A DNA stretch of 64,000 nucleotides from Butyrivibrio hungatei DSM 14810 (GCF_900143205.1 NZ_FRDH01000016.1:1-64000), one strand, 5' to 3'. Numbered from the stretch's first letter, positions 9,182-18,730 are shown. A program made the numbers and translations. The notes: generated by a model from the letters alone, not told the origin.

Positions 9182-10498
9182 ATGGGAGACAAGTATTATG
9201 TAGCAAAAAGGCCACCTATGGGATGGAACAGTTGGGATTGTTACGGAGCAAGCGTTACTGAAGAGATTCTTCTTGGAAATGCGCAGTATATGGCAGAGAA
9301 TCTGGAAAGATTTGGCTGGGAGTACATCATCTGTGACATTCAGTGGTATGAACCACTGGCTGATAGCCATGAATATCACAAATTTACTGAGCTGGAGATG
9401 GATGAACATTCAAGACTTATTCCAGCGGTTAACAGATTTCCATCATCAGCTGGTGGAAAAGGCTTTAAGCCAATAGCAGACAAGATCCATGATATGGGGC
9501 TTAAGTTTGGTATTCACATCATGAGAGGTATTCCAAGACAGGCAGTTCACAGAAACACACCAATTTTGGGAACAGACGCTACAGCAAGACAGATTGCACA
9601 TCCAGCATCTATCTGTCTGTGGAACACTGATATGTACGGCGTTGATGCCAAGGCAGAGGGGGCGCAGGAATATTACAACTCACTGTTTAAAATGTATGCA
9701 GAGTGGGGTGTAGACTACGTAAAGGTAGACGATATCGCAAGAGTAGATTGTGGACCAGATGCGCCAGGAGCAGGATTTAGCGAGATTGAACTCATCAAGA
9801 ACGCAATTGAAAACTGCGGAAGAGAGATGGTTCTTAGCCTTTCACCAGGACCAGCAAGGGTTGAGCAGAAAGACTTCCTTCTTACTAATGCAAACATGTG
9901 GAGAATGACAGACGATTTCTGGGATAAGTGGGAACACTTATATGGAATGTTTGAAAGATGTCATGCATGGCAGGGTATTGGATGCAAGGATCATTGGCCA
10001 GATTGTGATATGCTTCCACTTGGACATCTGTGCGTTTGCAATAACGAGAATGGAAAACAGGGGCATTACACACATTTCACCCATGATGAACAGAAGATTC
10101 TCATGACACTTTGGTGTATATTCAGATCTCCACTTATGTTTGGTGGTGAGATGAGAGATAATGACGAGTTCACAAAGAGTCTTTTGACCAATGAAAAGCT
10201 TCTGAACATGCACAAAAACGGAAGAAAAGCCAGACAGGTTGAAAGAAAAGATGATGTTGTAGCATGGAAGAGCATCTCAAAAGATGAAAAGATCTACATT
10301 GCAATTTTCAATATCAGCGACTCAAAAAGAAAGTACAAGCTTAAATTAAAAGATTTTGGACTTCCAAAGAGTAAAAAGTATGACGCTATAGAAATTTGGA
10401 CCAACGTTTCCGAAACTTTGGAAAATGGAAAGAGGTTTGAGCTGGCGCCACACACAGTTGTTTGCTACGAAATCGAAGCGTCAGAAATGTTAAAATAA
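9182..10498 (+). CDS. GH27 family alpha-galactosidase-like glycoside hydrolase (cytoplasmic)
   Basis: A 438-residue (beta/alpha)8 enzyme of clan GH-D. It begins with PPMGWNSWDCYG, the conserved GH27 opening. The nucleophile aspartate is expected in VDYVKVDD and the acid/base in MWRMTDDFWDKW. A C-terminal beta domain follows (about 345-438). Family members remove alpha-galactose or alpha-N-acetylgalactosamine, and some act on beta-L-arabinopyranose. No signal peptide is present, so it should act on imported oligosaccharides. The start is ATG 9182 with TTGGAGG 6-7 bases upstream; a TTG at 9170 would include that site. It lies 14 bases after rsmI and may be read through from that operon. Confidence 0.85.
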   Translation: MGDKYYVAKRPPMGWNSWDCYGASVTEEILLGNAQYMAENLERFGWEYIICDIQWYEPLADSHEYHKFTELEMDEHSRLIPAVNRFPSSAGGKGFKPIADKIHDMGLKFGIHIMRGIPRQAVHRNTPILGTDATARQIAHPASICLWNTDMYGVDAKAEGAQEYYNSLFKMYAEWGVDYVKVDDIARVDCGPDAPGAGFSEIELIKNAIENCGREMVLSLSPGPARVEQKDFLLTNANMWRMTDDFWDKWEHLYGMFERCHAWQGIGCKDHWPDCDMLPLGHLCVCNNENGKQGHYTHFTHDEQKILMTLWCIFRSPLMFGGEMRDNDEFTKSLLTNEKLLNMHKNGRKARQVERKDDVVAWKSISKDEKIYIAIFNISDSKRKYKLKLKDFGLPKSKKYDAIEIWTNVSETLENGKRFELAPHTVVCYEIEASEMLK

Positions 10499-10544
10499 TG
10501 CTAGGTTTTAACAGGAATTTTATAGATATTTTCTGTCAAAAATC

Positions 10545-10573
10545 TTGTTAAAAGTTTGACTTTGTAGTATAAA
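10545..10573 (+). promoter_or_regulatory. Probable sigma-A promoter of pckA
   Basis: TTGTTA (10545-10550), a 17-base spacer and TATAAA (10568-10573) form a good vegetative promoter, giving a leader of about 85 bases before pckA. An 8-bp inverted repeat, TTTTAACA 10506-10513 / TGTTAAAA 10546-10553, overlaps the -35 and could be an operator or a weak terminator of the upstream gene. Confidence 0.5.
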
Positions 10574-10667
10574 AGAAGTATCGGGCGCAGAATTCCCGTT
10601 TGATAATATTGAAACTGCGAATCACGTATTCGTAACAAAAAAATATTAAAGAAAAGAGGATAGCAAA

Positions 10668-12281
10668 ATGGCAAATATCGATTTAAGCCAGTATGGCATC
10701 ACAGGTGTAAAAGAAGTTGTTTACAATCCTTCATATGAAGACCTTTTCAAAGATGAGATTGATCCAAGTCTTACAGGTTATGATAAGGGTGTAGAGACAG
10801 AGCTTGGTGCTGTTAATGTTATGACAGGTATCTATACAGGTCGTTCACCTAAAGATAAGTTCATCGTTGAGGATGAGAAGTCAAAGGATACAGTATGGTG
10901 GACATCTGAGGAATATCCTAACGATAACCACAGAGCATCACAGGCTGCTTGGGATGCTTGTAAGAAGCTCGCTGTAGAAGAGCTTTCAAACAAGAAGCTT
11001 TATGTAATCGATGGTTTCTGCGGAGCAAATGCTGATACACGTCTTGCAGTACGTTTCATCGTAGAGGTTGCTTGGCAGGCTCACTTCGTAAAGAACATGT
11101 TTATCCGTCCTACAGCTGAGGAAGAGGCTAACTTCAAGCCTGATTTCGTTGTTTACAACGCTTCTAAGGCTAAGGTTGAGAACTATAAGGAGCTCGGACT
11201 TAACTCTGAGACAGCAGTTCTTTTCAACGTAACAAGCAAGGAGCAGGTAATCCTTAATACTTGGTACGGTGGAGAGATGAAGAAGGGTCTCTTCTCAATG
11301 CAGAACTACTTCCTTCCACTTCAGGGCATGGCATCAATGCACTGCTCAGCTAACACAGATATGGAAGGTAAGCACACAGCTATCTTCTTCGGTCTTTCAG
11401 GAACAGGTAAGACAACTCTTTCAACAGATCCTAAGAGACTTCTCATCGGTGATGACGAGCACGGTTGGGATGACAACGGTGTATTCAACCTTGAAGGTGG
11501 TTGCTATGCTAAGGTTATCGGCCTTGATAAAGAGTCTGAGCCAGATATCTACAACGCAATCAAGAGAAATGCTCTTCTTGAGAACGTAACAGTAGATGCT
11601 AACGGTAAGATTGACTTTGATGACAAGAGCGTTACAGAGAACACTCGTGTATCATATCCTATCGAGTTCATCGACAAGATTGCTCAGAAGGTAAATAAAG
11701 TTTCTGCTGGTCCAGATGCTGAGAACGTAATCTTCCTTTCAGCTGATGCTTTCGGAGTACTTCCTCCTGTATCAATCCTTACACCAGAGCAGACACAGTA
11801 CTACTTCCTTTCAGGATTCACAGCTAAGCTTGCTGGAACAGAGAGAGGAATCACAGAGCCTACACCTACATTCTCAGCTTGCTTCGGTCAGGCATTCCTT
11901 GAGCTTCATCCTACAAAGTACGCTCAGGAGCTTGTTAAGAAGATGCAGAAGTCAGGAGCAAAGGCTTACCTTGTTAACACAGGTTGGAACGGAACAGGTA
12001 AGAGAATCTCTATCAAGGATACACGTGGTATCATCGATGCTATCCTTAACGGTGATGTTCTTAAGGCAGAGACCAAGAAGATCCCTTACTTCGATTTCGA
12101 AGTTCCTACATCTCTTCCAGGAGTTGATCCTACAATTCTTGATCCTAGAGATACATATGCAAATGCATCTGAGTGGGAAGAGAAGGCAAAAGACCTTGCA
12201 GCTAGATTCCAGAAGAACTTTGTTAAGTACACAGGAAACGAAGCAGGTAAGGCACTTGTATCAGCTGGTCCTCAGCTTTGA
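10668..12281 (+). CDS. pckA: Phosphoenolpyruvate carboxykinase (ATP)
   Basis: A 537-residue ATP-type PEP carboxykinase, interconverting oxaloacetate + ATP and PEP + CO2 + ADP. In rumen-type anaerobes it often runs toward oxaloacetate and conserves ATP. Motifs: [10 protein letters not shown] (substrate binding), [11 protein letters not shown] (P-loop near residue 242), DDEHGWD (metal) and [13 protein letters not shown] near 440. The ribosome site is AGAGGA before ATG 10668. Codons are strongly biased, as in pflB, suggesting high expression. It has its own promoter and a strong terminator, so it is monocistronic. Confidence 0.97.
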   Translation: MANIDLSQYGITGVKEVVYNPSYEDLFKDEIDPSLTGYDKGVETELGAVNVMTGIYTGRSPKDKFIVEDEKSKDTVWWTSEEYPNDNHRASQAAWDACKKLAVEELSNKKLYVIDGFCGANADTRLAVRFIVEVAWQAHFVKNMFIRPTAEEEANFKPDFVVYNASKAKVENYKELGLNSETAVLFNVTSKEQVILNTWYGGEMKKGLFSMQNYFLPLQGMASMHCSANTDMEGKHTAIFFGLSGTGKTTLSTDPKRLLIGDDEHGWDDNGVFNLEGGCYAKVIGLDKESEPDIYNAIKRNALLENVTVDANGKIDFDDKSVTENTRVSYPIEFIDKIAQKVNKVSAGPDAENVIFLSADAFGVLPPVSILTPEQTQYYFLSGFTAKLAGTERGITEPTPTFSACFGQAFLELHPTKYAQELVKKMQKSGAKAYLVNTGWNGTGKRISIKDTRGIIDAILNGDVLKAETKKIPYFDFEVPTSLPGVDPTILDPRDTYANASEWEEKAKDLAARFQKNFVKYTGNEAGKALVSAGPQL

Positions 12282-12297
12282 TAATTTAAACATTCAA

Positions 12298-12326
12298 GGG
12301 CTGTCACGAAAGTGGCAGCTCTTTTT
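12298..12326 (+). terminator. Terminator of pckA
   Basis: GGGCTGTCAC (12298-12307), GAAA tetraloop and GTGGCAGCTC (12312-12321) form a 10-bp stem with two G-T pairs followed by TTTTT. It starts 16 bases after the pckA stop. Confidence 0.92.
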
Positions 12327-12338
12327 ATAGGGGCGGTT

Positions 12339-12995
12339 ATGGAAAACATATTTGAATATGCACCAATAATCTATATGGATAAAAAAGAGCCAATAAGTAT
12401 CAAAAAAGTTGGCTATCGCATATATGAAAAAGACGGAGAAAGAAGCGATTCTTTTAACAGATCTTTTGATTTCCAGAATCACAAAGGAACTGTAAAAGTT
12501 ATAGAATATGCGTATTATCTGGACTACGACATTCAGCACTTATATGACCTTGAGCACATCTGGATCTATCTTGATAAAGAAGGAAAAGTCGTAGGAGCAG
12601 AAGGAAGCTATCACGGAAGATTTTTAAATGCGATCCTCTTTGATGTCACAGGCTTTGCAGAAAAGGGCAAGAGAATTAAAATGTACTCTCAGCCAGGAAA
12701 ACACGCAATGCTAGCAGCCCCTAGACTGATGTTTTTGTATCCTGAACTGTACGAAAGCTGTCAGAGACTTGCTGGAATCAGTGGTCTGGATGCCCCAGAG
12801 AGATACCTAACAGATATCCACATCACAGAAGAAGAGAATCAAAAGGTTATCAAATACATAAGAGATAACTTCTCTTTTGTTCCATCAATGGAATTTGAAG
12901 AATATGTAATTTCAGAAGATGACTACATGCCATGGAATGAGCTTGCAGAGAAGATTCCAGAATTTATTCAGAAGCAATTAGATATAATTCTTTGA
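12339..12995 (+). CDS. Protein of unknown function (218 aa)
   Basis: I do not recognise this family with confidence. The 218-residue protein has no signal peptide or membrane segment. The segment LEHIWIYLDKEGKVVGAEGSYHG (about residues 74-96) puts a Glu-His pair before a beta-hairpin and a second His; this loosely recalls the Vps62/DUF946-like arrangement in which a WEH segment is followed by an S-x-H, but the match is weak. The start is ATG 12339 with AGGGG 5 bases before. An upstream GTG at 12312 lies inside the pckA terminator and is unlikely. It sits between two terminators, only 12 bases after the first, so its promoter is unclear and some read-through of the pckA terminator may supply it. 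Confidence 0.6.
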   Translation: MENIFEYAPIIYMDKKEPISIKKVGYRIYEKDGERSDSFNRSFDFQNHKGTVKVIEYAYYLDYDIQHLYDLEHIWIYLDKEGKVVGAEGSYHGRFLNAILFDVTGFAEKGKRIKMYSQPGKHAMLAAPRLMFLYPELYESCQRLAGISGLDAPERYLTDIHITEEENQKVIKYIRDNFSFVPSMEFEEYVISEDDYMPWNELAEKIPEFIQKQLDIIL

Positions 12996-13004
12996 ATTAA
13001 AAAG

Positions 13005-13032
13005 CCTACTCACAAAAGTGAGTAGGTTTTTT
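13005..13032. terminator. Bidirectional terminator
   Basis: Perfect 9-bp stem CCTACTCAC (13005-13013) / GTGAGTAGG (13018-13026) with an AAAA loop. T6 follows on the plus strand, and a run of A precedes the stem, giving T's on the minus strand. It separates the convergent genes ending at 12995 and 13046. Confidence 0.9.
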
Positions 13033-13045
13033 GGTTCAACACTTA

Positions 13046-14413
13046 TTAAAATTCATCAGAACCCTTAAGTTCTTTTATCTTAGAAAGGATCATCTTTTCG
13101 TTATAGGCAAAGAATATGCATGCGCCGATAAAGCAGCAGATAAAGGCAACAACTGCAGTTGTGCGGTAGCTTTGCTTGGTCTCGGCAACAGTAACAGAAG
13201 TGAAAGTTACAAGGGCAAGAGCCTGGCCAAGTTTAAAGGCAAAGGTTCTGGCAGCAAAGAACATACCGCTTCTATCTTCGCCTGTCTCTAATCTTGTAAG
13301 CTCAGCAACATCTGCAACGCAGGCTTGAGGAAGGATTCCAAGTATTGCCATTGGAATGGCAGCAGTTACTGCGATGATAAATCCCCACTGAAGTCCCTTT
13401 CCACAGAAAGAAGTAATTGCAAATACGCAGCAATATGAAAAGAATCCAAAGATGATAAGGCTCTTTTTGCCAATCTTTTTTGCAAGGATGTTAACTACAG
13501 GATACAGAAGAACACTGATAAATGTCATGGTCGCTGTCAAAAGGAATGTCCAAGTATCCTCAATCTCCATAAGCTTGGTCTCGTAGAAGGCAAGACCAGT
13601 CTGGAAAAGAGTAAGTGCAAAGAAATAGATAACATCGCTGTAGACAAATCGTCTAAATTGTCCATTTGAAAAAGTCTTTGCCAGAGACTTGAAAGGCTTG
13701 GTATCGCTAGGCTTGCTGTCAATGTAATCGCGCTCCTTGATGTAGAAAGCAGGAATCATCATTGAGATACAAGCGATGGCAGCCATGATAGCTACTGCAA
13801 GTCTGATACCGCCCTTTTGTCCTGCCAAAGAAGTAAGAGCTCCAGCGAGGTTTGGTAAGAGGAATGAAATACTCTGACCAACGATAAATGTAAATGAGAT
13901 ATAAGTTGAAACATTTATCCTATGCTGCTGTGTATCTCCAAGCTCCGCGATCAGCGCATTGTATGGAGTGCAGAACATAGTCATAAACAAATAGAAAACA
14001 AGTAATAGTATAAAAAGAACAAGATCATTAACTACGATATTTCCAGTTTGTGGGAGAACGAAGAGACCTATTGTGCAGAGGGCAAAAGGAATTGCCATTG
14101 CACGAAGGAAAGGAATTCGTCTTCCTTTTTTGTTGGTACATCTGTCAGACCAGCCAGCAACAAGAGGATCAGTGATTGCGTCAAAGATTCTGCCGGCTGC
14201 AAGAACAAGACCAAATAAAGTAAGTTTAAAAATGATAGGATTTTGCGTAATTCCCGAAGTAAAAATTCCTGTGTTTGGATTTTGTGCATCAGGGCTACCC
14301 GTGTAGTAATAGACCATCCAGTTAGATACGACACCAGATAAAAGGCTCCATCCAAACTGTCCTAAAGCAAAGATCCAGAGTAATTTGTTAGTGATAGGCT
14401 TTAACTGTTTCAT
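13046..14413 (-). CDS. GPH-family sugar:cation symporter (MFS)
   Basis: A 455-residue membrane protein with about 12 hydrophobic segments. The DAITDPLVAGWSDR motif after the second segment, followed by KKGRRIPFL, is typical of the glycoside-pentoside-hexuronide:cation symporters (MelB/XynP/UidB group). Such carriers import glycosides or oligosaccharides with H+ or Na+. The start at 14413 is set by AGAAAGGA about 8 bases upstream; a longer reading from 14467 has no such site. It is divergent from the GH38 mannosidase gene, which suggests that it carries a mannoside, but this is inference. Confidence 0.88.
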   Translation of the reverse strand: MKQLKPITNKLLWIFALGQFGWSLLSGVVSNWMVYYYTGSPDAQNPNTGIFTSGITQNPIIFKLTLFGLVLAAGRIFDAITDPLVAGWSDRCTNKKGRRIPFLRAMAIPFALCTIGLFVLPQTGNIVVNDLVLFILLLVFYLFMTMFCTPYNALIAELGDTQQHRINVSTYISFTFIVGQSISFLLPNLAGALTSLAGQKGGIRLAVAIMAAIACISMMIPAFYIKERDYIDSKPSDTKPFKSLAKTFSNGQFRRFVYSDVIYFFALTLFQTGLAFYETKLMEIEDTWTFLLTATMTFISVLLYPVVNILAKKIGKKSLIIFGFFSYCCVFAITSFCGKGLQWGFIIAVTAAIPMAILGILPQACVADVAELTRLETGEDRSGMFFAARTFAFKLGQALALVTFTSVTVAETKQSYRTTAVVAFICCFIGACIFFAYNEKMILSKIKELKGSDEF

Positions 14414-14443
14414 GTCAAAAATCCTTTCTATTTTATAAAAACT

Positions 14444-14449
14444 ATTATA
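14444..14449 (-). promoter_or_regulatory. Probable -10 box of the GPH symporter gene
   Basis: A perfect TATAAT on the minus strand, about 31 bases before the symporter start. No good -35 is seen at 16-18 bases, so this promoter may depend on an activator. Confidence 0.4.
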
Positions 14450-14541
14450 CACCAAACCAGTTTCCAATAATATTTCTATTTCTTTTTTGAAGAAAAAGGT
14501 TATTATGTTTTTATGTAAAAAATTAAGGCAGGAAACTTTTA

Positions 14542-17500
14542 ATGGGAAATTTGGAGAAGTACAACAAGATCAAAGCTACGCTTGAAAAACTGGAAAAAGA
14601 CCTTTTTTCAAACGTAACACCAATTGGAGAAGTAATGACAGATGAGGGGCTCAAGATATTGCCTGTTCCTTATGGCAAAAGAGAGTCACTCTTTGATGAT
14701 TCATTAGATTGGAAAACATTTGAACCAGGTGGAGTGTGGGGAGAACCAGATAAACACTATTGCTTCAAGGTGACAGTAAACATTCCAGACTCTTTTGAGG
14801 GAAAAGAAGTATTATTCTTCATGTCTACAGGAGCAGAAGATATCTGGAACACCAACAATCCACAGATGCTTGTTTATATAAATGGGGTAAGACGCTGTGG
14901 TATGGACATGAACCACAACAGTCTCACAATATATGACAAAGAAGACTGGAAAAATAAGAAAGACAGAACTGTAGAGATCAGAATATATGCATATTCCAAT
15001 CTTGATAAAAACGAAAACTATCTAAGCCTTACACTTGCAACCAGAAACGAAGAAGTGCAGAAATTATACTTCGACATGAAAGTCCCATTCGAGGCAATAC
15101 AGGCCATGCTTGGGATTCCGTCATCCAAGCGTGAATCAGTCCTTGATACAACTGCGGGCGCGTTTGAGGAACAGAATAAAAACGTGGAGATTACTGAGGG
15201 AACATTTACAGGGTTATCCACAAAGCTATCCACAACTGGGGAAAACTCAGTGGAAATAATTTTAAATCAGCTGTTCAAAGCCAGTAATTTACTGGGTGTG
15301 GACTATGTGGAAAATGCAGACGCGGCAATCAACAATTGTGGAAAACTCATCGAGAGTTCCGATTATCTCAGGGCTAATCTATATGGCATTGTGGATAACT
15401 CAGTAACAGTCAAGAGCACAGGACATACCCATATTGATGTTGCCTGGAAATGGCAGATCAGACAGACTAGAGAGAAGGTAATCCGCAGCTACTCTACTGT
15501 TATGGAACTTATGAAAAAATATCCTGAGTATAAGTTCATGGCTAGTACTCCACAGATGTTTGAGTTTGTAAAAGAGGAAGAGCCGGAACTTTTCAAAGAG
15601 ATAAAAGAAAAGGTAAAAGAAGGTCGCTTTGAGCCAGAAGGAGCTATGTGGCTGGAGGCAGATTGTAACCTCACATCAGGAGAATCCCTTGTAAGACAGA
15701 TCCTTTACGGAAAAGAATATTTCAAAAAAGAATTTGATGTGGATAGTAAGATACTTTGGCTTCCAGACGTATTTGGTTATAGCGGAGCACTCCCACAGAT
15801 CCTCAAAAAGAGTGGAGTTAAGGCATTCATGACAACGAAGCTTGCCTGGAATGATACTAACAGAATGCCAAATGATCTTTTCATCTGGGAAGGAATCGAC
15901 GGCAGCAGCATTCCAACCTACATCATCACAGCATGTGACTATGACAAGGCTGTCGAAGCCAATGAAACAGGAAAGATCCTGAATTACACATACAATGGAA
16001 GGCAGAATGCATCTCAGGTAATGGGAACATGGGAAGCCTTCAGGGAAAAAGACATAACAGATACAGTTCTCGAAGTGTACGGCTACGGTGACGGTGGCGG
16101 CGGCCCAACATGGGAAATGCTTGAGATGGACAGACGCCTTCACATGGGAATTCCTGGAATCCCAAAGACGGAGCAGGGGCTGGTGTCAGAGTTCTTTGAA
16201 GATCTCCTTGATAGGATCAAGGATAATAGCGACGTTCCTACATGGAAGGACGAGCTCTATCTTGAGTACCATAGAGGAACCTATACTTCTATCGGCAAGA
16301 ACAAAAAGAATAATAGAAGATCAGAGTATCTCCTTGCAGAAGCAGAGCTTCTTTCAGTCTATGCCTACCTTAAGGGGCAGGCTTATCCAGCAGATCAGAT
16401 AAAAGAACTGTGGAAAAAAGTAATGCTCAATCAGTTCCACGATATACTTCCAGGATCATCAATTGAGGAAGTGTACATTGATTCTGATAAAGACTACGCT
16501 GAGATCAAGTCAGCCGCTGAGAAGATCGTAGCTGACGCAGTAGAAAAAAGCGGGTTAACATCTGACAAAAAGTGGATAAGCTCTTCAGAAAAAGATTCAA
16601 CTGTGGAAAAGAAGCTTATGCTTACAGAAACTGGCGATGAGACAGTAGTAGAAAACAAGTATTACATCATATCTTTTGACAAAAATGGTGAGATCTACAG
16701 TCTCTTTGACAAAGAGATAGGAAAAGAGCTGAGGCATAGCGAGAAAGAACCCCTTAACAGACTTATCGCTTTTGAAGATAAGCCAAAAGAGTATGATTGC
16801 TGGAATATTGATGACACTTTTGAAGATGTTTCATGGAATATAACAGGCCTTGATAGCATCATAGCTAGAAAGGAAAGTGGAAAAGTAATCATCTCTATTT
16901 CAAGAACCTTCAGGGATTCAAAGATAAACCAGGATATTGTAGTTTATGCTGATAGCAGAAGGATCGATTTTGTTACAAAGGCTGACTGGCATGAGCACCA
17001 GACTTTATTAAAGGCAGCATTTCCTGTAGATGTTCAGACAGACAAGATAACCTGCGAAATCCAGTACGGAAACATAGAGAGAAACTTAAAGAGAGAAACT
17101 AGCTGGGATAAAGCAAAGTTTGAGTGCTGCGCTCATAAGTGGATAGATATGTCAACCAAGGCGGGAGAAAGCTACGGCGTTGCAATCCTAAATGACAGCA
17201 AATATGGCTATGATTCCAAAGAAAACCTCATGAGACTTACACTTATTAAATCAGGAATCTTCCCTAACCCTAACGCAGATCAGGGACAGCACGAGTTCAC
17301 CTATTCTCTTTTCCCACACCTGGGTGATTACAGGCAGGGGCACGTAATAGAAGAGGCTAGAGCACTCAATGAGGAGAGCCACTATTCTCAGGCAAAAGAG
17401 CTTGTGGAAGCCGTAAGAAACAGAATCTTCGAACTCAAAGACTCAGAAGGTGTCTATGTTGAGGCTGTTAAACTTGCAGAAAGTGGTGATGGCATCATAG

Positions 17501-17703
17501 TAAGACTCTATGAAGGACATGGAAGGAGCGCAGAAGTGACTGCAGCTGTATTGAAAGAATTTGATATAGTTCCTAGGGAAGTTTATGAGTGCGATCTCCT
17601 TGAAAACCGCATAGACACAGGTATCACATATGATGCCATGACAAAAGAAATGAAATTCGGATTAGAAAAGTTTGAAATTAAGACAATAAAAATTTTGCTT
17701 TGA
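14542..17703 (+). CDS. GH38 alpha-mannosidase
   Basis: A 1053-residue enzyme of glycoside hydrolase family 38, cutting alpha-mannosides. An N-terminal beta-sandwich (about 1-280) precedes the catalytic domain. GHTHIDVAW gives zinc ligands H297 and D299, and LPDVFGYSGALP puts the nucleophile/zinc ligand at D409. A mid-helical region (about 560-660, HRGTYTS, NQFHDILPGSS with the last zinc His) and the large C-terminal beta domains follow. No signal peptide is present, so it acts inside the cell on imported mannosides or mannosyl-oligosaccharides. The start is ATG 14542 with GGCAGGAAA upstream. It is divergent from the GPH symporter. Confidence 0.93.
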   Translation: MGNLEKYNKIKATLEKLEKDLFSNVTPIGEVMTDEGLKILPVPYGKRESLFDDSLDWKTFEPGGVWGEPDKHYCFKVTVNIPDSFEGKEVLFFMSTGAEDIWNTNNPQMLVYINGVRRCGMDMNHNSLTIYDKEDWKNKKDRTVEIRIYAYSNLDKNENYLSLTLATRNEEVQKLYFDMKVPFEAIQAMLGIPSSKRESVLDTTAGAFEEQNKNVEITEGTFTGLSTKLSTTGENSVEIILNQLFKASNLLGVDYVENADAAINNCGKLIESSDYLRANLYGIVDNSVTVKSTGHTHIDVAWKWQIRQTREKVIRSYSTVMELMKKYPEYKFMASTPQMFEFVKEEEPELFKEIKEKVKEGRFEPEGAMWLEADCNLTSGESLVRQILYGKEYFKKEFDVDSKILWLPDVFGYSGALPQILKKSGVKAFMTTKLAWNDTNRMPNDLFIWEGIDGSSIPTYIITACDYDKAVEANETGKILNYTYNGRQNASQVMGTWEAFREKDITDTVLEVYGYGDGGGGPTWEMLEMDRRLHMGIPGIPKTEQGLVSEFFEDLLDRIKDNSDVPTWKDELYLEYHRGTYTSIGKNKKNNRRSEYLLAEAELLSVYAYLKGQAYPADQIKELWKKVMLNQFHDILPGSSIEEVYIDSDKDYAEIKSAAEKIVADAVEKSGLTSDKKWISSSEKDSTVEKKLMLTETGDETVVENKYYIISFDKNGEIYSLFDKEIGKELRHSEKEPLNRLIAFEDKPKEYDCWNIDDTFEDVSWNITGLDSIIARKESGKVIISISRTFRDSKINQDIVVYADSRRIDFVTKADWHEHQTLLKAAFPVDVQTDKITCEIQYGNIERNLKRETSWDKAKFECCAHKWIDMSTKAGESYGVAILNDSKYGYDSKENLMRLTLIKSGIFPNPNADQGQHEFTYSLFPHLGDYRQGHVIEEARALNEESHYSQAKELVEAVRNRIFELKDSEGVYVEAVKLAESGDGIIVRLYEGHGRSAEVTAAVLKEFDIVPREVYECDLLENRIDTGITYDAMTKEMKFGLEKFEIKTIKILL

Positions 17704-17727
17704 CCGTAAAATACGCTATAATATATT
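17695..17727 (+). promoter_or_regulatory. Probable promoter of the orphan gene at 17767
   Basis: TTGCTT (17695-17700) - 16 bases - TATAAT (17717-17722), with an overlapping alternative TTGACC (17700-17705) - 16 bases - TATATT (17722-17727). Both -35 boxes overlap the stop codon of the mannosidase gene. Confidence 0.5.
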
Positions 17728-17766
17728 AAGAAAAAGTTAACCGGGGTGAATAATTGGGGGTTTACC

Positions 17767-18558
17767 ATGGCACTAAATATTTCAGAAGTAGTAAGTGCAG
17801 TTAATAAATATCTGTATTCAATCTCTGATGTAGCTAAGGCTACATCAGATTCTTCAAAGACCGCAAAAGCCGGTGGAGAATCCATATTTCAAAAATACTT
17901 AAATAATGCAACGGAAAATGCGGTAGCTTCTGATGACACACAGGCAGCAGAGGTTGTCGCAGCAGTAGCTGCTGATCCTAAGACAGGTGCAGCTGCGACA
18001 CCTACAGTACAGACTGATGATTTAAGCCAGAAGATAAATAGTGTTTTTGATAATATGAATCTTGAATCCAAGATACTTAGTAACTTAGAATCAAAATCTG
18101 TGGATATTAAGTCAGAGATCACCAAAAACATTGCATCTCATACAGTGGATGTTAAGGCAGAGCTTGTTGATAATATGGCAAGTCACAACAGGCTTAATGA
18201 GATTCGAGAAGAGGCGGTCAAAGAAGTATCACCATCAACCACATCAACTGATGGAGATGCTTCATCAAATTTCAACGCTTATAACGGGCTTCTTGGTTCA
18301 GGAGCATTAAAGGAACTTGCAGATTCATCATACTTTACATCCAATCTGGTTCAGAGTTCCATAACAAATGCGGATGATCTAACGAGCAAGAAAGATGCTG
18401 GAAACATGACAATAGCGGATTTAAATACTAATTCACTTTTGTCAAATACGCTAGGCAATTCCTTCTCAGCACTAGATTCAAACGACTATACATCGGCTCT
18501 TATAAACTCTTATAAAAATAATAGCTCATCTAATGCATTGTTTGATTTTACTGTTTAA
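17767..18558 (+). CDS. Protein of unknown function, Ser/Ala/Asn/Asp-rich (263 aa)
   Basis: I do not recognise this protein. It has 263 residues, no signal peptide, no long hydrophobic segment and almost no aromatic residues outside the termini, so much of it is probably extended or disordered. An imperfect 15-residue tandem repeat is visible, VDIKSEITKNIASHT then VDVKAELVDNMASHN (bases 18100-18144 and 18145-18189), inside a helical, possibly coiled-coil stretch. Ala/Thr-rich and Ser-rich linkers flank it. The start is ATG 17767 with GGGGG 6 bases upstream; GTG 17746 is an alternative. It has its own promoter and lies just before a regulatory region, so it is probably a single-gene unit. Confidence 0.6.
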   Translation: MALNISEVVSAVNKYLYSISDVAKATSDSSKTAKAGGESIFQKYLNNATENAVASDDTQAAEVVAAVAADPKTGAAATPTVQTDDLSQKINSVFDNMNLESKILSNLESKSVDIKSEITKNIASHTVDVKAELVDNMASHNRLNEIREEAVKEVSPSTTSTDGDASSNFNAYNGLLGSGALKELADSSYFTSNLVQSSITNADDLTSKKDAGNMTIADLNTNSLLSNTLGNSFSALDSNDYTSALINSYKNNSSSNALFDFTV

Positions 18559-18565
18559 GAGCATC

Positions 18566-18616
18566 ACAAAAAATGCAATATTTTTTATGATTAAACATAA
18601 AAATCGCGTAGATAAT
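18566..18616 (+). promoter_or_regulatory. Putative regulon operator and promoter, copy 1
   Basis: ACAAAAAATGCAAT lies at 18566-18579. An AT-rich inverted repeat TTTTTATG - 6 bases - CATAAAAA follows, then the -10-like TAGATAAT (18609-18616). No good -35 is seen, so the motif probably binds an activator next to RNA polymerase. The whole layout recurs at 26128-26176. Confidence 0.6.
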
Positions 18617-18632
18617 GCACATAATTGACACT

Positions 18633-18686
18633 AAAATGTATGATATGGAGATATGGTAGGACTCTATGTCATACATTTTTCTTTTT
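18633..18686 (+). terminator. Leader hairpin with T-run (possible attenuator), copy 1
   Basis: An 18-base inverted repeat, 18633-18650 with 18662-18679 (G-T pairs included), is followed by TTTTTCTTTTT. It lies between the putative promoter and the gene at 18731, not at a gene end, so it would stop or attenuate transcription of that gene. An alternative is that it ends transcripts from the upstream gene. Confidence 0.55.
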
Positions 18687-18730
18687 ATAACACCTTGGCA
18701 GTTCTATTTGTCAGGAGGAATAGATATAGC

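Noticed and set aside
11746-12330. Second open frame (194 aa) within pckA
   Set aside because: It is the shifted-frame shadow of a highly biased coding sequence and its Leu/Ser/Gln-rich product has no features of a real protein.
12312-12338. GTG start for the unknown 218-residue protein
   Set aside because: The added codons lie within the 3' arm and T-run of the pckA terminator and have no ribosome site; ATG 12339 has AGGGG before it.
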